A DNA stretch of 64,000 nt. Origin: a virus. Below the pieces are notes generated by a model. It ran no database searches, was not told where the DNA came from, and saw only the letters and a list, made by a program, of their open reading frames with translations. Shown here in pieces: positions 36,236 to 45,374 of this stretch. A program made the translations under genes and the position numbers. Location of the stretch: positions 62,001-126,000 of the IMG/VR virus record IMGVR_UViG_3300011115_001056; one strand, given 5' to 3'. The number at the start of each line of letters is the position of its first letter. Position 1 is the first letter of the stretch.

Positions 36236-36908
36236 TTTTTTCTCCTAGTATTTCCTTTACAAAGCTCTTCACTTGTCTTGCCCCATCATCATCTAAAAGA
36301 AAATGATCACGAGCATATTTGAGATCATTATCAGGATGTTCAAATGACATATCCATAGTTCTTTGCCAGGCCAAAATTCCGTTAATAGGGCTCTGCATTC
36401 CTAATGTTCTCATTACTTCCTGAACATGTGATCCAACTCGCTGAACTTGATAGTGAAGTCCCGTAACTATTACTCCGCAAATTTTATCTTTTAATGGATT
36501 TTTTTCACCATAAGAAGAATGTCTATTTTCAAGAGTATTCATTCTTTCTATAATGGTCTGAAGTAAGGCCGAATGACTCATCCATCTGGTAGAGGTTGCA
36601 AATAGAATTATATCTGCAGACTCTATTGCATCATAAATCTCTCCCATCTCATCTTTCCCGCCAAACTTTTCTGGCTCATCATGGGATTTCTTATGTGCCC
36701 AGCATCGGTACTTTCCAGAATCAGGATGAGCACAGGATTCCTTTCCAGAAGTATAACAAGATAAGTTTTTTACAATATGAAGTTTATTAGCATCAATAAA
36801 ATCAACATCATGGCCTTCTTGTTCTATTCTGGAGAGAACATGCTTTAAAAGATATTTGCTAGAAGACTTGTCCTCGTTAGTAGTAGTGCTTATTCCTATT
36901 ATTTTCAT
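36228..36908 (-). CDS. NAD(P)H-dependent FMN reductase / flavodoxin-like protein
   Basis: The 226-residue product has a flavodoxin-like fold. It opens with MKIIGISTTTNEDKSSS (phosphate-binding loop pattern of FMN reductases), has ADIILFATSTRWMSHSA in place of the usual A..ii..sP.Y..s, and GVIVTGLHYQVQRVG. A Cys-containing insertion lies at about residues 50-75 (LSCYTSGKESCAH, YRCWAHKK), as in iron-sulfur-associated flavoprotein subfamilies. It is the first gene of the minus-strand trio ending in a glycosyltransferase. Its reaction in this phage is unknown. Confidence 0.7.
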   Translation of the reverse strand: MKIIGISTTTNEDKSSSKYLLKHVLSRIEQEGHDVDFIDANKLHIVKNLSCYTSGKESCAHPDSGKYRCWAHKKSHDEPEKFGGKDEMGEIYDAIESADIILFATSTRWMSHSALLQTIIERMNTLENRHSSYGEKNPLKDKICGVIVTGLHYQVQRVGSHVQEVMRTLGMQSPINGILAWQRTMDMSFEHPDNDLKYARDHFLLDDDGARQVKSFVKEILGEKND

Positions 36909-36981
36909 AAATAATATAACCTCATTATGTTAGTTTCTTCAATTAATAGTACTATATTACTAAATACGTTATGGAGTTAAA
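36909..36981. promoter_or_regulatory. Divergent intergenic region with a 10-bp palindrome
   Basis: This 73-base gap is the longest in the window and lies between the diverging flavin reductase and gmd genes. It contains the perfect palindrome ATAGTACTAT at 36946-36955, followed by ATTACTAAATAC, and TATGGAG just before the gmd ATG as ribosome binding site. The palindrome sits where a promoter or operator for both directions would be expected. Confidence 0.4.
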
Positions 36982-37962
36982 ATGAAGACGGCAATAATAA
37001 CAGGATGTTTAGGACAAGATGGTGCATTTCTTACTGAGCACTTATTAGATTTAAATCATAAAGTTTATGGTGTCAGTAGAAGAAAATCTACTGATGCAGA
37101 TTCTTGGGGATTTCTTGAACATTTAAAAGGCCATCCAAATTTTAAACTTGTTCATGGAGATATTACCGATTCAATATTTATGTCTAATATAATTTCTGAC
37201 ATAAGGCCAACAAAGCTTTTTAATCTTGGAGCGCAGTCACATGTCGGATACTCATTCCAAAATCCATATACAACATTTGAAACAGATGCTTGTGCGGTGG
37301 TCCACATGCTATCTGCCATACAAAAACACTCTCCCGCAACAAGATTTTACCAAGCGAGCACTTCGGAATTATTTGGTGGGATCGATTGTCCTAGTGCTGG
37401 ATACAGTGAGATTTCTCCGTTCCATCCTCGTAGCCCGTATGGAGTTGCAAAGCTCGCAGCACATTGGGCGACGATTAACTTCAGAGAAGCATATGGAATG
37501 TTTTCCTGCGCCGGAATCCTCTTCAATCACGAATCAGAAAGACGCGGACTAGATTTCGTTACCAGAAAAGTTACCAATGGTGTAGCCAGAATTAAGGCCG
37601 GACTAGATACAAAGATTGTCATGGGAAATATAGATGCCTACCGAGATTGGGGCTATGCAAAAGATTACGTGAAGATGATGAACCTAATGTTGGAGGCAGA
37701 TGTTCCTCAAGAATACGTTATCGCAACAGGGAAAACTTACTCGATAAAAAATCTTCTAGAGTTATCTTTCTCACTCATTGGAATAGATAATTGGGAAAAT
37801 TATCTTGAGTTTGATGAAAGATTCATGAGACCCTCAGAAGTTCCTTATCTCTTAGGAGATCCAACAAAGGCCCAAAAAGAATTGGGGTGGGAGCCTGAGA
37901 CCTCTTTTGAGGATCTTATAAAAATAATGCTAGAATCAGACCTAAGAAGATATGGGATTTAA
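36982..37962 (+). CDS. gmd: GDP-mannose 4,6-dehydratase
   Basis: A 326-residue extended SDR that converts GDP-mannose to GDP-4-keto-6-deoxymannose. Seen: TGCLGQDGAFL as NADP-binding loop with the Gmd-specific GQDG, YGVSRRKS, NLGAQSHVGYSF, STSELFGG at 126-133, Y153-x3-K157 in SPYGVAKLAAHW and LFNHESERRG. Typical Gmd has 340-370 residues, so it is slightly short but complete. No fucose synthase (Fcl) or perosamine synthase partner is visible here; the product may go to an enzyme outside the window or to the RmlD-like reductase. The next gene starts within its last codons. Confidence 0.92.
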   Translation: MKTAIITGCLGQDGAFLTEHLLDLNHKVYGVSRRKSTDADSWGFLEHLKGHPNFKLVHGDITDSIFMSNIISDIRPTKLFNLGAQSHVGYSFQNPYTTFETDACAVVHMLSAIQKHSPATRFYQASTSELFGGIDCPSAGYSEISPFHPRSPYGVAKLAAHWATINFREAYGMFSCAGILFNHESERRGLDFVTRKVTNGVARIKAGLDTKIVMGNIDAYRDWGYAKDYVKMMNLMLEADVPQEYVIATGKTYSIKNLLELSFSLIGIDNWENYLEFDERFMRPSEVPYLLGDPTKAQKELGWEPETSFEDLIKIMLESDLRRYGI

Positions 37963-38260
37963 ACTAATAAAGGTAGAGAGAAAAGAATATACCAAGATAG
38001 ATGATAATAGTTTTATGTCTTTCCTGTTGGAAGAACATAATAGATGCTTATCTACTAGATCTCAGAATATACATGTAGATAATAATTCTATACCTAGCGC
38101 CTCATCCGAAAGCAAAAAAGAATTTGATTTTTTTTGGGACGAAAAGAAAGAGTCGGCTCGAAAAGATGCCATTTATGATTTAGAACATAGTATTATTGAA
38201 AGACCAGTAATTCAAAATGAAGAGCAGGTTGTGGATCGCAGAAGATCTAAACGGAAGTAG
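37952..38260 (+). CDS. Hypothetical protein
   Basis: A 102-residue charged protein, not recognised. It contains a central FDFFWDEKKESARKD segment and a Lys/Arg-rich end (DRRRSKRK), and looks largely disordered. It overlaps gmd by 11 bases and ends two bases before the UvsW-like helicase gene, suggesting co-expression with replication genes. Confidence 0.55.
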   Translation: MGFKLIKVERKEYTKIDDNSFMSFLLEEHNRCLSTRSQNIHVDNNSIPSASSESKKEFDFFWDEKKESARKDAIYDLEHSIIERPVIQNEEQVVDRRRSKRK

Positions 38261-38262
38261 TC

Positions 38263-39813
38263 TTGATTACCATAAAAGTCACCAATACAAAATGCCAAAT
38301 CCTGGGGCTATCAGATCAAAAGATGATAAAAATCTTGGATCACGAGCTTAGCTACCAGCTGGCGGGGTATGACTTTGCTGCAACCGCAGGCCGAATCTAC
38401 TCGGGCTGGGACGGCAGGGTTCGCCTTATGGACAAGAAGCTACAGTTTCCGGTTGGACTTCTCAAACGTGCTGGCAAGGCTATGATCGAAGAGGGATTTG
38501 AAGTTCAAGTAGAGGATTTGCGAGATGAACCAAAGGGTAAGTTGATTCCACTTAATCCCTCCTTTAAGGCTAGAGACTATCAGCTAGAGGTTGTAGATCT
38601 TGCCGAAAAGAAGGGCTCCGGAATTATCAGAATGTGTACCGGCTCAGGCAAGACATCAGTAATCGCTATGTTGGCAGGAAGATTTAACGTCAAGACTGTC
38701 ATCTATGTTATCGGTATAGAACTCCTATATCAAATGAAGGAAACGATAGAAAGAGTCCTCCGCGTTAAGTGCGGAGTTATTGGGGATGGAATATGCGATA
38801 TCCAGCCTAATGGAATTAATATCTGCACTATCTGGACTGCAGCCCAAGCCTTTGGAGAGAAGATAGAGCTAATTGATTGTGACGTTACGGCCTCAGCCAA
38901 GTACAAGCCCGGAGCAATTCAAAAGGGAAAAATTCAAAAGATGGTACATGAGGCAGAACTATTTGTCCTAGATGAATGCCAGTATGCTGCCTCAAAGTCT
39001 CTTCAATTCATTCATAGGGTATCTGTCAATTCCAGATATAGATTTCTTCTGTCTGGAACTCCATGGAGAGAGATGGGTGACGATCTTTTGATCGAAGCTG
39101 TTTCTGGTCCTAAGTTTTATGATCTTCCTGCTTCAAAATTGATTGCAGAGGGGGTGCTTGTTCCGCCCAAGATATACTTTATGAGCGTTCCTAAGATGAA
39201 GAATCTACATGGAACATATGCTGAGGTTTATAATGCATATGTTATGAGGAACGTCACTAGAAATAAGATGATTTTTGATGCTACCAAGACTTTGGTAGAC
39301 GCTGGAAAAAGAGTTCTAGTTTTAATATCGAAGGTAGAACACGGACAGATTTTGCTGGATATGATGAAAGATCAGTTTAGGGTTGATGCCCTAAACGGAT
39401 CCTCTACTACCGAAAGCAGAATGTCTGCAATTCAAAATATGCGCGATGGAAAGGTAGACGTTCTTATTGCCTCCAAAATATTCGACCAAGGCATTGACAT
39501 TCCAGAATTAGATGCACTTATCCTTGCAGGGTCTGGGAAATCTTCTGCTAGAGCACTTCAGCGAATCGGAAGAGTTATCAGATCCTACCCAGGAAAGAAG
39601 TGGGCCAATGTTATTGAGTTTTGGGACAACGCCAAGTATCTAGAGTCTCACTCCACCGCGAGATTAAAAATTTACAAAAGTGAGCCCGGTTTTCAAATTA
39701 AGATTGAAGAGCGTACAATGGTAGACGAGGAGGCTCCGGCCCTAAAGCCCAAGAGTAAAAAAAATGACAGAAGAAGAGTTTTACCAGAAGATTCCGACAT
39801 GGATTGGAGCTGA
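38263..39813 (+). CDS. uvsW: UvsW-like superfamily 2 helicase
   Basis: The 516-residue SF2 helicase resembles T4 UvsW, which acts in branch migration and in the switch from origin- to recombination-dependent replication. Seen: Walker A CTGSGKTS at 125-132, motif II DECQ at about 237, motif III LSGTP, domain 2 VLVLISKVEHGQ, and motif VI QRIGRVIRSYPG. The N-terminal 90 residues (YDFAATAGRIYSGWDGRVRL) match the UvsW-type damage-recognition domain position. The start is TTG two bases after the previous stop; no earlier ATG fits. The next gene begins 50 bases before this one ends. Confidence 0.88.
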   Translation: MITIKVTNTKCQILGLSDQKMIKILDHELSYQLAGYDFAATAGRIYSGWDGRVRLMDKKLQFPVGLLKRAGKAMIEEGFEVQVEDLRDEPKGKLIPLNPSFKARDYQLEVVDLAEKKGSGIIRMCTGSGKTSVIAMLAGRFNVKTVIYVIGIELLYQMKETIERVLRVKCGVIGDGICDIQPNGINICTIWTAAQAFGEKIELIDCDVTASAKYKPGAIQKGKIQKMVHEAELFVLDECQYAASKSLQFIHRVSVNSRYRFLLSGTPWREMGDDLLIEAVSGPKFYDLPASKLIAEGVLVPPKIYFMSVPKMKNLHGTYAEVYNAYVMRNVTRNKMIFDATKTLVDAGKRVLVLISKVEHGQILLDMMKDQFRVDALNGSSTTESRMSAIQNMRDGKVDVLIASKIFDQGIDIPELDALILAGSGKSSARALQRIGRVIRSYPGKKWANVIEFWDNAKYLESHSTARLKIYKSEPGFQIKIEERTMVDEEAPALKPKSKKNDRRRVLPEDSDMDWS

Positions 39814-40357
39814 TCGCTCTAGCTGGAATCATATAACCTTATTTGCTTATTTTTGCCATAAGTATGAGCAAAAGACTGGAGTTAGATTCAAGATGGTCAG
39901 GTCAAAAGCAGGACCGACCTCTACAAAGGAAACCCGAGATTTTGCAAAAATTGTTAAGGGATTTTGTTCCGATGAATGGGATGATCTTCCGGAAGGTCCA
40001 AAGTCCGAGGAAAAATCTTTTGCCTTAAATAAGGCTTACAACTACATTAATTGGATGTTTGATTATAAGTATAGAAGTTCACCCGCCGTCTCCGGATCTC
40101 AGGTTTTTCTGGTACCATCGGTGATGAACGAGTTCGAAAGAATGTACGCAGCACACCTAAGCACAAAAAAATCCGAATCTGGAATAGAATCTCTTATCGT
40201 ATGGATAAATAAAAATTATCCAGAGGCTTTAGATCAGTATCAGCTGGAAAGCAAAGAAGATCTTGCTTTGTTTGCCAAGTATGTTTCTAATCATCGCTCG
40301 CCAAGTCAAGAATGTAGAAAAATTTTGGAAAAAATCAAGGAGATGAATTTATTATGA
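39764..40357 (+). CDS. Hypothetical protein in replication operon
   Basis: The 197-residue product is not recognised. It is mostly helical by appearance, Trp- and Tyr-rich (PTWIGADRSSWNH, NYINWMFDYKYRSS), and starts inside the helicase gene in another frame (50-base overlap). It ends by ATGA overlap with the next gene. The position between UvsW-like and DnaC/DnaB-like genes suggests a replication accessory such as a loader or single-strand DNA binding partner; no motif proves it. Confidence 0.6.
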   Translation: MTEEEFYQKIPTWIGADRSSWNHITLFAYFCHKYEQKTGVRFKMVRSKAGPTSTKETRDFAKIVKGFCSDEWDDLPEGPKSEEKSFALNKAYNYINWMFDYKYRSSPAVSGSQVFLVPSVMNEFERMYAAHLSTKKSESGIESLIVWINKNYPEALDQYQLESKEDLALFAKYVSNHRSPSQECRKILEKIKEMNLL

Positions 40358-40848
40358 GCAAGTCAAGCCTACTAGTCGGAAAGATGGTCAAAGCACTTGT
40401 AGATGGAGGCTGGGAGTTAACTGGAAAAGTAACTCATGATAAGGATGATAGAGTAGTTCTTGCTACCTCTGATGGAGAAACCCTCTTGGTCTTTAAAAAG
40501 AAGATATCTGCAATCCTTCTTCTAAAGGAAGAAGCCTCTATTCCAAACTCACCAAGAGATGCGGAGCAGGCCGAGGTTCCTACGCATGATAAAAACTTTG
40601 TGCTGTTTAAGCCCGGCAGGCCTGATGGTGGTAGAAAAAATACCACCAGATATCAGGAAGAGGATGTAGATCCGGACGACCTGAGTGAAGGAGGAGTATC
40701 ACTACCTCATGAGGTTCTTCTTTCTTCTCCTACTCAAACAAAGGTAACAACAAGATCGGATGATGATGATTTTTCAATCTCCATGACATCTTTATTTGGT
40801 GGAAATAAAAGCAGAATTTCGGTGACATCTGATGACGACACAAAATAA
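40354..40848 (+). CDS. Hypothetical protein with possible Sm-like beta-barrel
   Basis: The product has 164 residues. The first 55 (SSLLVGKMVKALVDGGWELT, then DDRVVLATSDGETLLVFKKK) have the alternation of a small five-stranded barrel like Sm/Hfq or SH3 domains. The remaining part is acidic and low in complexity, ending in a Ser/Asp-rich tail. ATGA overlap with the previous gene; the next gene starts inside it. Nucleic-acid binding would fit the replication context, but this is inference. Confidence 0.5.
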   Translation: MSKSSLLVGKMVKALVDGGWELTGKVTHDKDDRVVLATSDGETLLVFKKKISAILLLKEEASIPNSPRDAEQAEVPTHDKNFVLFKPGRPDGGRKNTTRYQEEDVDPDDLSEGGVSLPHEVLLSSPTQTKVTTRSDDDDFSISMTSLFGGNKSRISVTSDDDTK

Positions 40849-41506
40849 TAAAGTAGCGAGAGTGTGTGATGGAGTTCAGAAGTCATGTGAGGAGTGCGAG
40901 GGGTCTGGCTGCATAAAGTGTGCCAGAACAATATCGAGAATACAAAAATACTCTGAGGCAGGAATTCCTGCAAGCTATTGGACCACCTCCTTTAATAATT
41001 TTAAAGGAGACGCCTCTTATGCAGAGCTTGTCAGAGATGTAATATCAAGCATAGACTCCGTATATGACTCTGGAAAATCATATATGTTTGCTGGACCGCT
41101 TGGAGTAGGAAAGACCTTTGGAATATCTTCCATTCTTAAGATGGCACTTTGCAAAGAATACTCTGCCAGATACTCTAGCATGGTGGAAGTTATCAATCAA
41201 ATACTATCCGGCGGGAATTCAAATGCGGTTGCTGAGCTTCTTAAGTATGATTTCTTAGCCATTGATGAGTTTGACAACAGATGGATTTTTCCATCCGAGA
41301 AATCCGAACAAATTTTTGGCTCCACGATGGAGTATATTTTACGGAGCAGGTTCCAGAACGGGCTCCCTACCATCCTTGCTACAAACAACGCCGAGATTGA
41401 CGATATCTTAACCGGCATGTATGGTAAGGCTTTTGCATCTCTAAGAAGCCAATATATGGAAACTGTATTTTTATCTGGCAAAGACTTTAGAAAGAGGACT
41501 AAATGA
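40832..41506 (+). CDS. DnaC-like helicase loader / AAA+ ATPase with zinc-ribbon N-terminus
   Basis: The 224-residue product resembles DnaC/IstB-type AAA+ ATPases, which load the replicative helicase. Seen: an N-terminal zinc-site pattern CEECEGSGCIKC at about 18-29, ASYWTTSFNNFKGD (the usual entry into DnaC cores), Walker A AGPLGVGKTF near 88-97, Walker B FLAIDEFDN near 141-149, and ILATNNAEIDDIL as sensor 1. It overlaps the DnaB-like helicase gene by ATGA, which strongly supports a loader role. Family length is about 230-250. Confidence 0.85.
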   Translation: MTTQNNKVARVCDGVQKSCEECEGSGCIKCARTISRIQKYSEAGIPASYWTTSFNNFKGDASYAELVRDVISSIDSVYDSGKSYMFAGPLGVGKTFGISSILKMALCKEYSARYSSMVEVINQILSGGNSNAVAELLKYDFLAIDEFDNRWIFPSEKSEQIFGSTMEYILRSRFQNGLPTILATNNAEIDDILTGMYGKAFASLRSQYMETVFLSGKDFRKRTK

Positions 41507-42858
41507 TTGAATCTAAGATTTTGAATTGGATGCTTCGTGGACCAATTCAGCTTGCCGATGTCTACAGAAGTATTGAACCAGGACTATTGCTGGAAGCCTT
41601 TAATAAAAATTATAAAGGTGTATTGAGAGCGATCCAAGATTATCAGAGCAAATATAAGACACCACCATCTCCATCAATTCTTGCCGGAATGTTGGATGAG
41701 AGGGATCGTACAATCCTAGACTCAGTCTGTGATGATGATTGCGCTCAAAATGAGATTCAGTTCTATGTTGATGAACTGAAGAAGTCATTCAATAAGCACC
41801 TAGCTAATGAGTTGGCTAGGATTATTGAAGCTAGCGATGATAACCTTGGAAACATTAATCAGAATCTTAGAAATGTCGTAGTTAAGATTGAAAAGCTAGG
41901 AAAAAATGCAGTCTTTTCTGAGGGAAACTTTCCTGACTCAGCGAAAGAGCGAGTGGATGATTACCAGTATACAAGAAACAACCCAAATCAGGTGATGGGT
42001 GTATTCTCTGGATTTAAAAATCTAGATGATTATACTTGGGGTATTAAAAACTCAGAGATGATGATTATCTCCGGAGCAACCTCCAGTGGAAAGAGCCTTC
42101 TTATGATGAACATGGGAGTCAATGCTTGGTTGGGCAGCAATGATCCTGCCAACTTTGATGGAACCTATCTTGGTGACGGAAAGAATGTAGTCTACGTCAC
42201 ACTTGAGATGTCAAAGCGTCAACTAGAACAGCGTGTTGACGCAAATATTGCCAGAATTAGGCATCGTTCCATTATGCGCGGAAGTCTAACAGATTCTGAG
42301 ATGAAAGATTGGCAGAGATCTCTAGAGTTTCAAAAGGGATATGATAAGAAGTTCTATATTGTCGATATGCCACGAGGAACCAAGACTATGGAGATCGAGG
42401 CAAAATTTGATGCTATTATTGGACAGTTTAAGCCAGATCTTCTTTGTGTTGACTATTTGGGGATTATGAAGCCCAACAAGTCCTATGGTGCGGACTGGGA
42501 GGATGTTGGTCATACTGCGGAGGACTTGCACGAGCTTTGCAGAAAAAAGAACATTCCTCTTATCACCGCCGCCCAAAGAAAGGGAAGACTTCGTGGAGCA
42601 GGAAAGAATAAGGGAGAAAATATTGAAGACTCAGAAGAGATCGGAAGATCTAAAATGATTGGCGATAACGCCAACATCATTCTTTTGATTGAAAATAGAA
42701 ATGAAGAGCATCTTCGCGAAGACATGATTGTTCATGTCACGAAGAATCGTGATGGTGCAAAGGGAAAAGTAGTTCTCCTAAAAGACTTTGAAAGATCAAG
42801 GGCAATTAGTGCTCCAGATGATTGGTCAGGTGGAGAGGATCTTGAAAATGAAGTATGA
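41503..42858 (+). CDS. dnaB: DnaB-like replicative DNA helicase
   Basis: The 451-residue superfamily 4 helicase unwinds DNA 5'-3' at the fork as a hexameric ring. The N-terminal domain (1-150) is helical and DnaB/T4 gp41-like. The RecA-like core has Walker A GATSSGKS near 192-199, NVVYVTLEMSKRQLEQR (motif 1a with catalytic Glu), Walker B LLCVDYLG near 312, ITAAQRKG (motif 3) and IGRSKMIGDNANIILLIENR (motif 4). The acidic C-terminus is typical of gp41/gp4 proteins. It follows its probable loader by ATGA overlap. Confidence 0.92.
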   Translation: MIESKILNWMLRGPIQLADVYRSIEPGLLLEAFNKNYKGVLRAIQDYQSKYKTPPSPSILAGMLDERDRTILDSVCDDDCAQNEIQFYVDELKKSFNKHLANELARIIEASDDNLGNINQNLRNVVVKIEKLGKNAVFSEGNFPDSAKERVDDYQYTRNNPNQVMGVFSGFKNLDDYTWGIKNSEMMIISGATSSGKSLLMMNMGVNAWLGSNDPANFDGTYLGDGKNVVYVTLEMSKRQLEQRVDANIARIRHRSIMRGSLTDSEMKDWQRSLEFQKGYDKKFYIVDMPRGTKTMEIEAKFDAIIGQFKPDLLCVDYLGIMKPNKSYGADWEDVGHTAEDLHELCRKKNIPLITAAQRKGRLRGAGKNKGENIEDSEEIGRSKMIGDNANIILLIENRNEEHLREDMIVHVTKNRDGAKGKVVLLKDFERSRAISAPDDWSGGEDLENEV

Positions 42859-43159
42859 TGACCTAAAGGGATTTATAAAAAAACACGACTTCGTTGAACT
42901 CAGCACAAAATTTCAAAATAATTTAAATAAATGTTTGATAGTTGGGATGTCAAAAGACATCCTAAAGATTGCTATAATCTTAGAGGAAAATGAGGTCGCA
43001 GCAGTATCTCCGATAGTGGCCATACCTTATGAGATTTTATTAGAAGTGAATAAAATAGAGCCTCATAATCTACTTTTTTATTCAAATCTCAATAATTCCC
43101 ACTTAGAAAAAGCCATTGTGAGTAAAAATAATAATAGAAGATCCAATGCCAAAATATAA
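42848..43159 (+). CDS. Hypothetical protein
   Basis: A 103-residue protein, not recognised (MKYDDLKGFIKKHDF, then IAIILEENEVAAVSP). The ATG at 42848 sits within the last codons of the helicase gene; a TTG 60 bases earlier would force a long overlap and is not preferred. It overlaps the next small zinc-ribbon gene by 14 bases. The compact arrangement supports a real gene. Confidence 0.55.
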   Translation: MKYDDLKGFIKKHDFVELSTKFQNNLNKCLIVGMSKDILKIAIILEENEVAAVSPIVAIPYEILLEVNKIEPHNLLFYSNLNNSHLEKAIVSKNNNRRSNAKI

Positions 43160-43442
43160 TTTTTCATGTCAAAATTGTAATAATAATCAACAAGACCAGC
43201 TCACTATCAGTGAGTATCAGTCTTTAAAAGATATTAATTATTTTTGTAATAGATGTGGATCCAAAGATCTAGTTAGAGTTTTTAAAAATACATATTCAAA
43301 CATTGATCGAAACACTGAGGAAATACTGGCAGAAATAAAAGATGAAGTAAGAGCAACAGTTGAAAAGGTGAACTCTGGAGATATTTCATCAATTTCTGAT
43401 ATCTATGGTCAGGAGGTTAATAAGTTAAAGACGAAAGGCTGA
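43146..43442 (+). CDS. Small FmdB-like zinc-ribbon protein
   Basis: A 98-residue protein starting PKYNFSCQNCNNNQ, followed by CNRCGSKDLVRVF. The P.Y.F.C..C...C..CG spacing is that of the FmdB zinc-ribbon family, putative regulators in bacteria. The C-terminal half is helical and charged (EEILAEIKDEVRATVEKV). It lies directly before prkA. It may be a transcription-linked zinc protein; no target is known. Confidence 0.65.
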   Translation: MPKYNFSCQNCNNNQQDQLTISEYQSLKDINYFCNRCGSKDLVRVFKNTYSNIDRNTEEILAEIKDEVRATVEKVNSGDISSISDIYGQEVNKLKTKG

Positions 43443-43460
43443 ATAAAAATAGGAAATAAC

Positions 43461-45374
43461 ATGGCGGGTAAACTATCAATTCTATCAAATATCAATAAGT
43501 TTATCAAAGCTCAGGATGAGAAGCTTTGGACAGGAACTTTAGAGGACTATCTATCTCTAGTTGTTAAAAATCCCGCTATCCATATGACTTCCCATACTAG
43601 AGTTCTCAAAATGATTGAGAGCCATGGGTTTGAGAAGGATGCTTCTGGAAAAATTGTTAAATATAATTTTTTCAAAGATGAGATCTTTGGAGTTGATTCA
43701 TCTATTGATGAGATAGTCTCCTATCTTCGTGCTGCCGCAGCAGGCAGCGAGGTAGGCAGAAGAATTCTCCTCATGTATGGTCCAACCTCCTCTGGAAAGT
43801 CTCAGCTAGCAATCATGCTTAAGAAGGGACTTGAGAAGTTCTCTCAGACTGAAGCTGGCTCCATCTATGGTCTATCAGAGTCTCCGATGAACGAAGATCC
43901 CCTTACTGCCATTCCACATGAGCTTAGAGATGAGTTCTTAAAAGAATATGGTATTAAAATTGAGGGTGAGCTTAGCCCGCTTATGTCAATAATATTAAAA
44001 GAAAAGTACGCAGGAAATTTCCTAAAATTACCAGTCAGAAGATACTTCATCTCTGAAAAAAATCGTGCTAGCATTGGAACCTTTGTGCCTTCTGATAAAA
44101 AGAGCCAAGACATTTCAGAGCTAATTGGATCAATGGACCTATCTACCGTGGGACAATACGGCTCCGAATCAGATCCAAGAGCTTACAAGTTCGATGGGGA
44201 ACTTAATGTTGCCAATAGAGGCATCATGGAGTTCATCGAAATGCTTAAGGTCGATCAAAAGTTCCTTTATGTTCTTCTCACTTTGGCACAAGAAAAGAAT
44301 ATCAAAACTCCAAGATTCCCACTTATCTACGCCGATGAATTTCTGCTTTCTCATACCAATGAGAATGAATTCCGTAAGTTCTTAGCTAAAGAGGAAATGG
44401 AAGCACTTCATGACCGTATCATTGTAGTTAAGGTTCCATACAATCTTTCCGTTAATAATGAAGTAAAGATTTACGAAAAGCTTATTGCTCAGGCCGACTT
44501 TAATGGTGTCCACGTATCTCCCCATGCCCTATACTGTGCGGCAATGTTTGCCATCCTCTCTAGACTAAAAGAGTCTGCAAATAAAAATCTTGACATAGTC
44601 ACCAAAATGAAGCTCTATAATGGAGAATCAGTTGAGGGATTTACTGGAACTGATGTAACAAATTTCATGGGAGAATATCACGACGAAGGCATGGGTGGAG
44701 TTTCTCCTCGTTATGTTATCAATAGAATTTCATCTATTCTCGCAGAAACTGGCGCAACCTGTATTACTCCTATTGATGTTATCCGCTCTATTAGAGACGG
44801 GTTTAAGTCTAACGCAAAACTAGATTCAAAAGAAGTTTCTCGCCTAGAAGATCTTCTCACCAAAGTAATTGATGAATACTCAAAGATTTCAAAGAATGAT
44901 GTGCAGAAAGCATTCTTCCTCAACTTCGAAGAGGAAGTCTCCAATCTTCTATCTAACTACCTAGAAAACGTCAATGCATTCCTTGATGGATCCAAGCTTG
45001 AAAATGATCTTGGTCAGCATGTTGAGCCAAACGAAAAGCTAATGAGAGCTATCGAAGAGAAGATCCAAGTAACCGAATCTGGCAAGCGCTCTTTCCGTCA
45101 GGAAATAAGCCGCAAGATGGCAAGATCTGGCTCTCAGAACTCTGGAGTTCCAAACTACAAGGATCACTTCAAGCTCCGTGAGGCTCTTGAGAAGCAACTC
45201 TTTGAAGAAAGACAGGACGTAATTAGACTTACCGTCAGCACCAGAATAACTGATGAGGGTGCACTAAAGAAACTCAATGTTGTCATCAATACTCTCTGTG
45301 AAAAATATGGATACACTGCAGAATCAGCTAACAAACTTCTGAGATATGTTAGCTCTGTTATGGCTAGGACCTAA
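43461..45374 (+). CDS. prkA: PrkA/YeaG-family serine protein kinase
   Basis: The 637-residue product matches PrkA (E. coli YeaG, about 644). In bacteria the family has an AAA-like N-terminal domain and a C-terminal kinase-like domain and acts in starvation, stress and sporulation. Seen: WTGTLEDYLSLVVKNP (start pattern), Walker A GPTSSGKS at 107-114, FPLIYADEFLLSHTNENEF (PrkA pattern aspartate followed by HTNE), YNGESVEGFTGTDV and DEGMGGVSPRYVINRISSIL (EGM.GIS.R signature). All key features are present, suggesting function. It shares a TAATG junction with yeaH. With yeaH and spoVR it forms the same triad seen in many bacterial chromosomes. Confidence 0.9.
   Translation: MAGKLSILSNINKFIKAQDEKLWTGTLEDYLSLVVKNPAIHMTSHTRVLKMIESHGFEKDASGKIVKYNFFKDEIFGVDSSIDEIVSYLRAAAAGSEVGRRILLMYGPTSSGKSQLAIMLKKGLEKFSQTEAGSIYGLSESPMNEDPLTAIPHELRDEFLKEYGIKIEGELSPLMSIILKEKYAGNFLKLPVRRYFISEKNRASIGTFVPSDKKSQDISELIGSMDLSTVGQYGSESDPRAYKFDGELNVANRGIMEFIEMLKVDQKFLYVLLTLAQEKNIKTPRFPLIYADEFLLSHTNENEFRKFLAKEEMEALHDRIIVVKVPYNLSVNNEVKIYEKLIAQADFNGVHVSPHALYCAAMFAILSRLKESANKNLDIVTKMKLYNGESVEGFTGTDVTNFMGEYHDEGMGGVSPRYVINRISSILAETGATCITPIDVIRSIRDGFKSNAKLDSKEVSRLEDLLTKVIDEYSKISKNDVQKAFFLNFEEEVSNLLSNYLENVNAFLDGSKLENDLGQHVEPNEKLMRAIEEKIQVTESGKRSFRQEISRKMARSGSQNSGVPNYKDHFKLREALEKQLFEERQDVIRLTVSTRITDEGALKKLNVVINTLCEKYGYTAESANKLLRYVSSVMART

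Noticed and set aside
42788-42847. TTG start for the small gene after dnaB
   Set aside because: It would require a 71-base overlap with the helicase; the ATG at 42848 gives an 11-base overlap.
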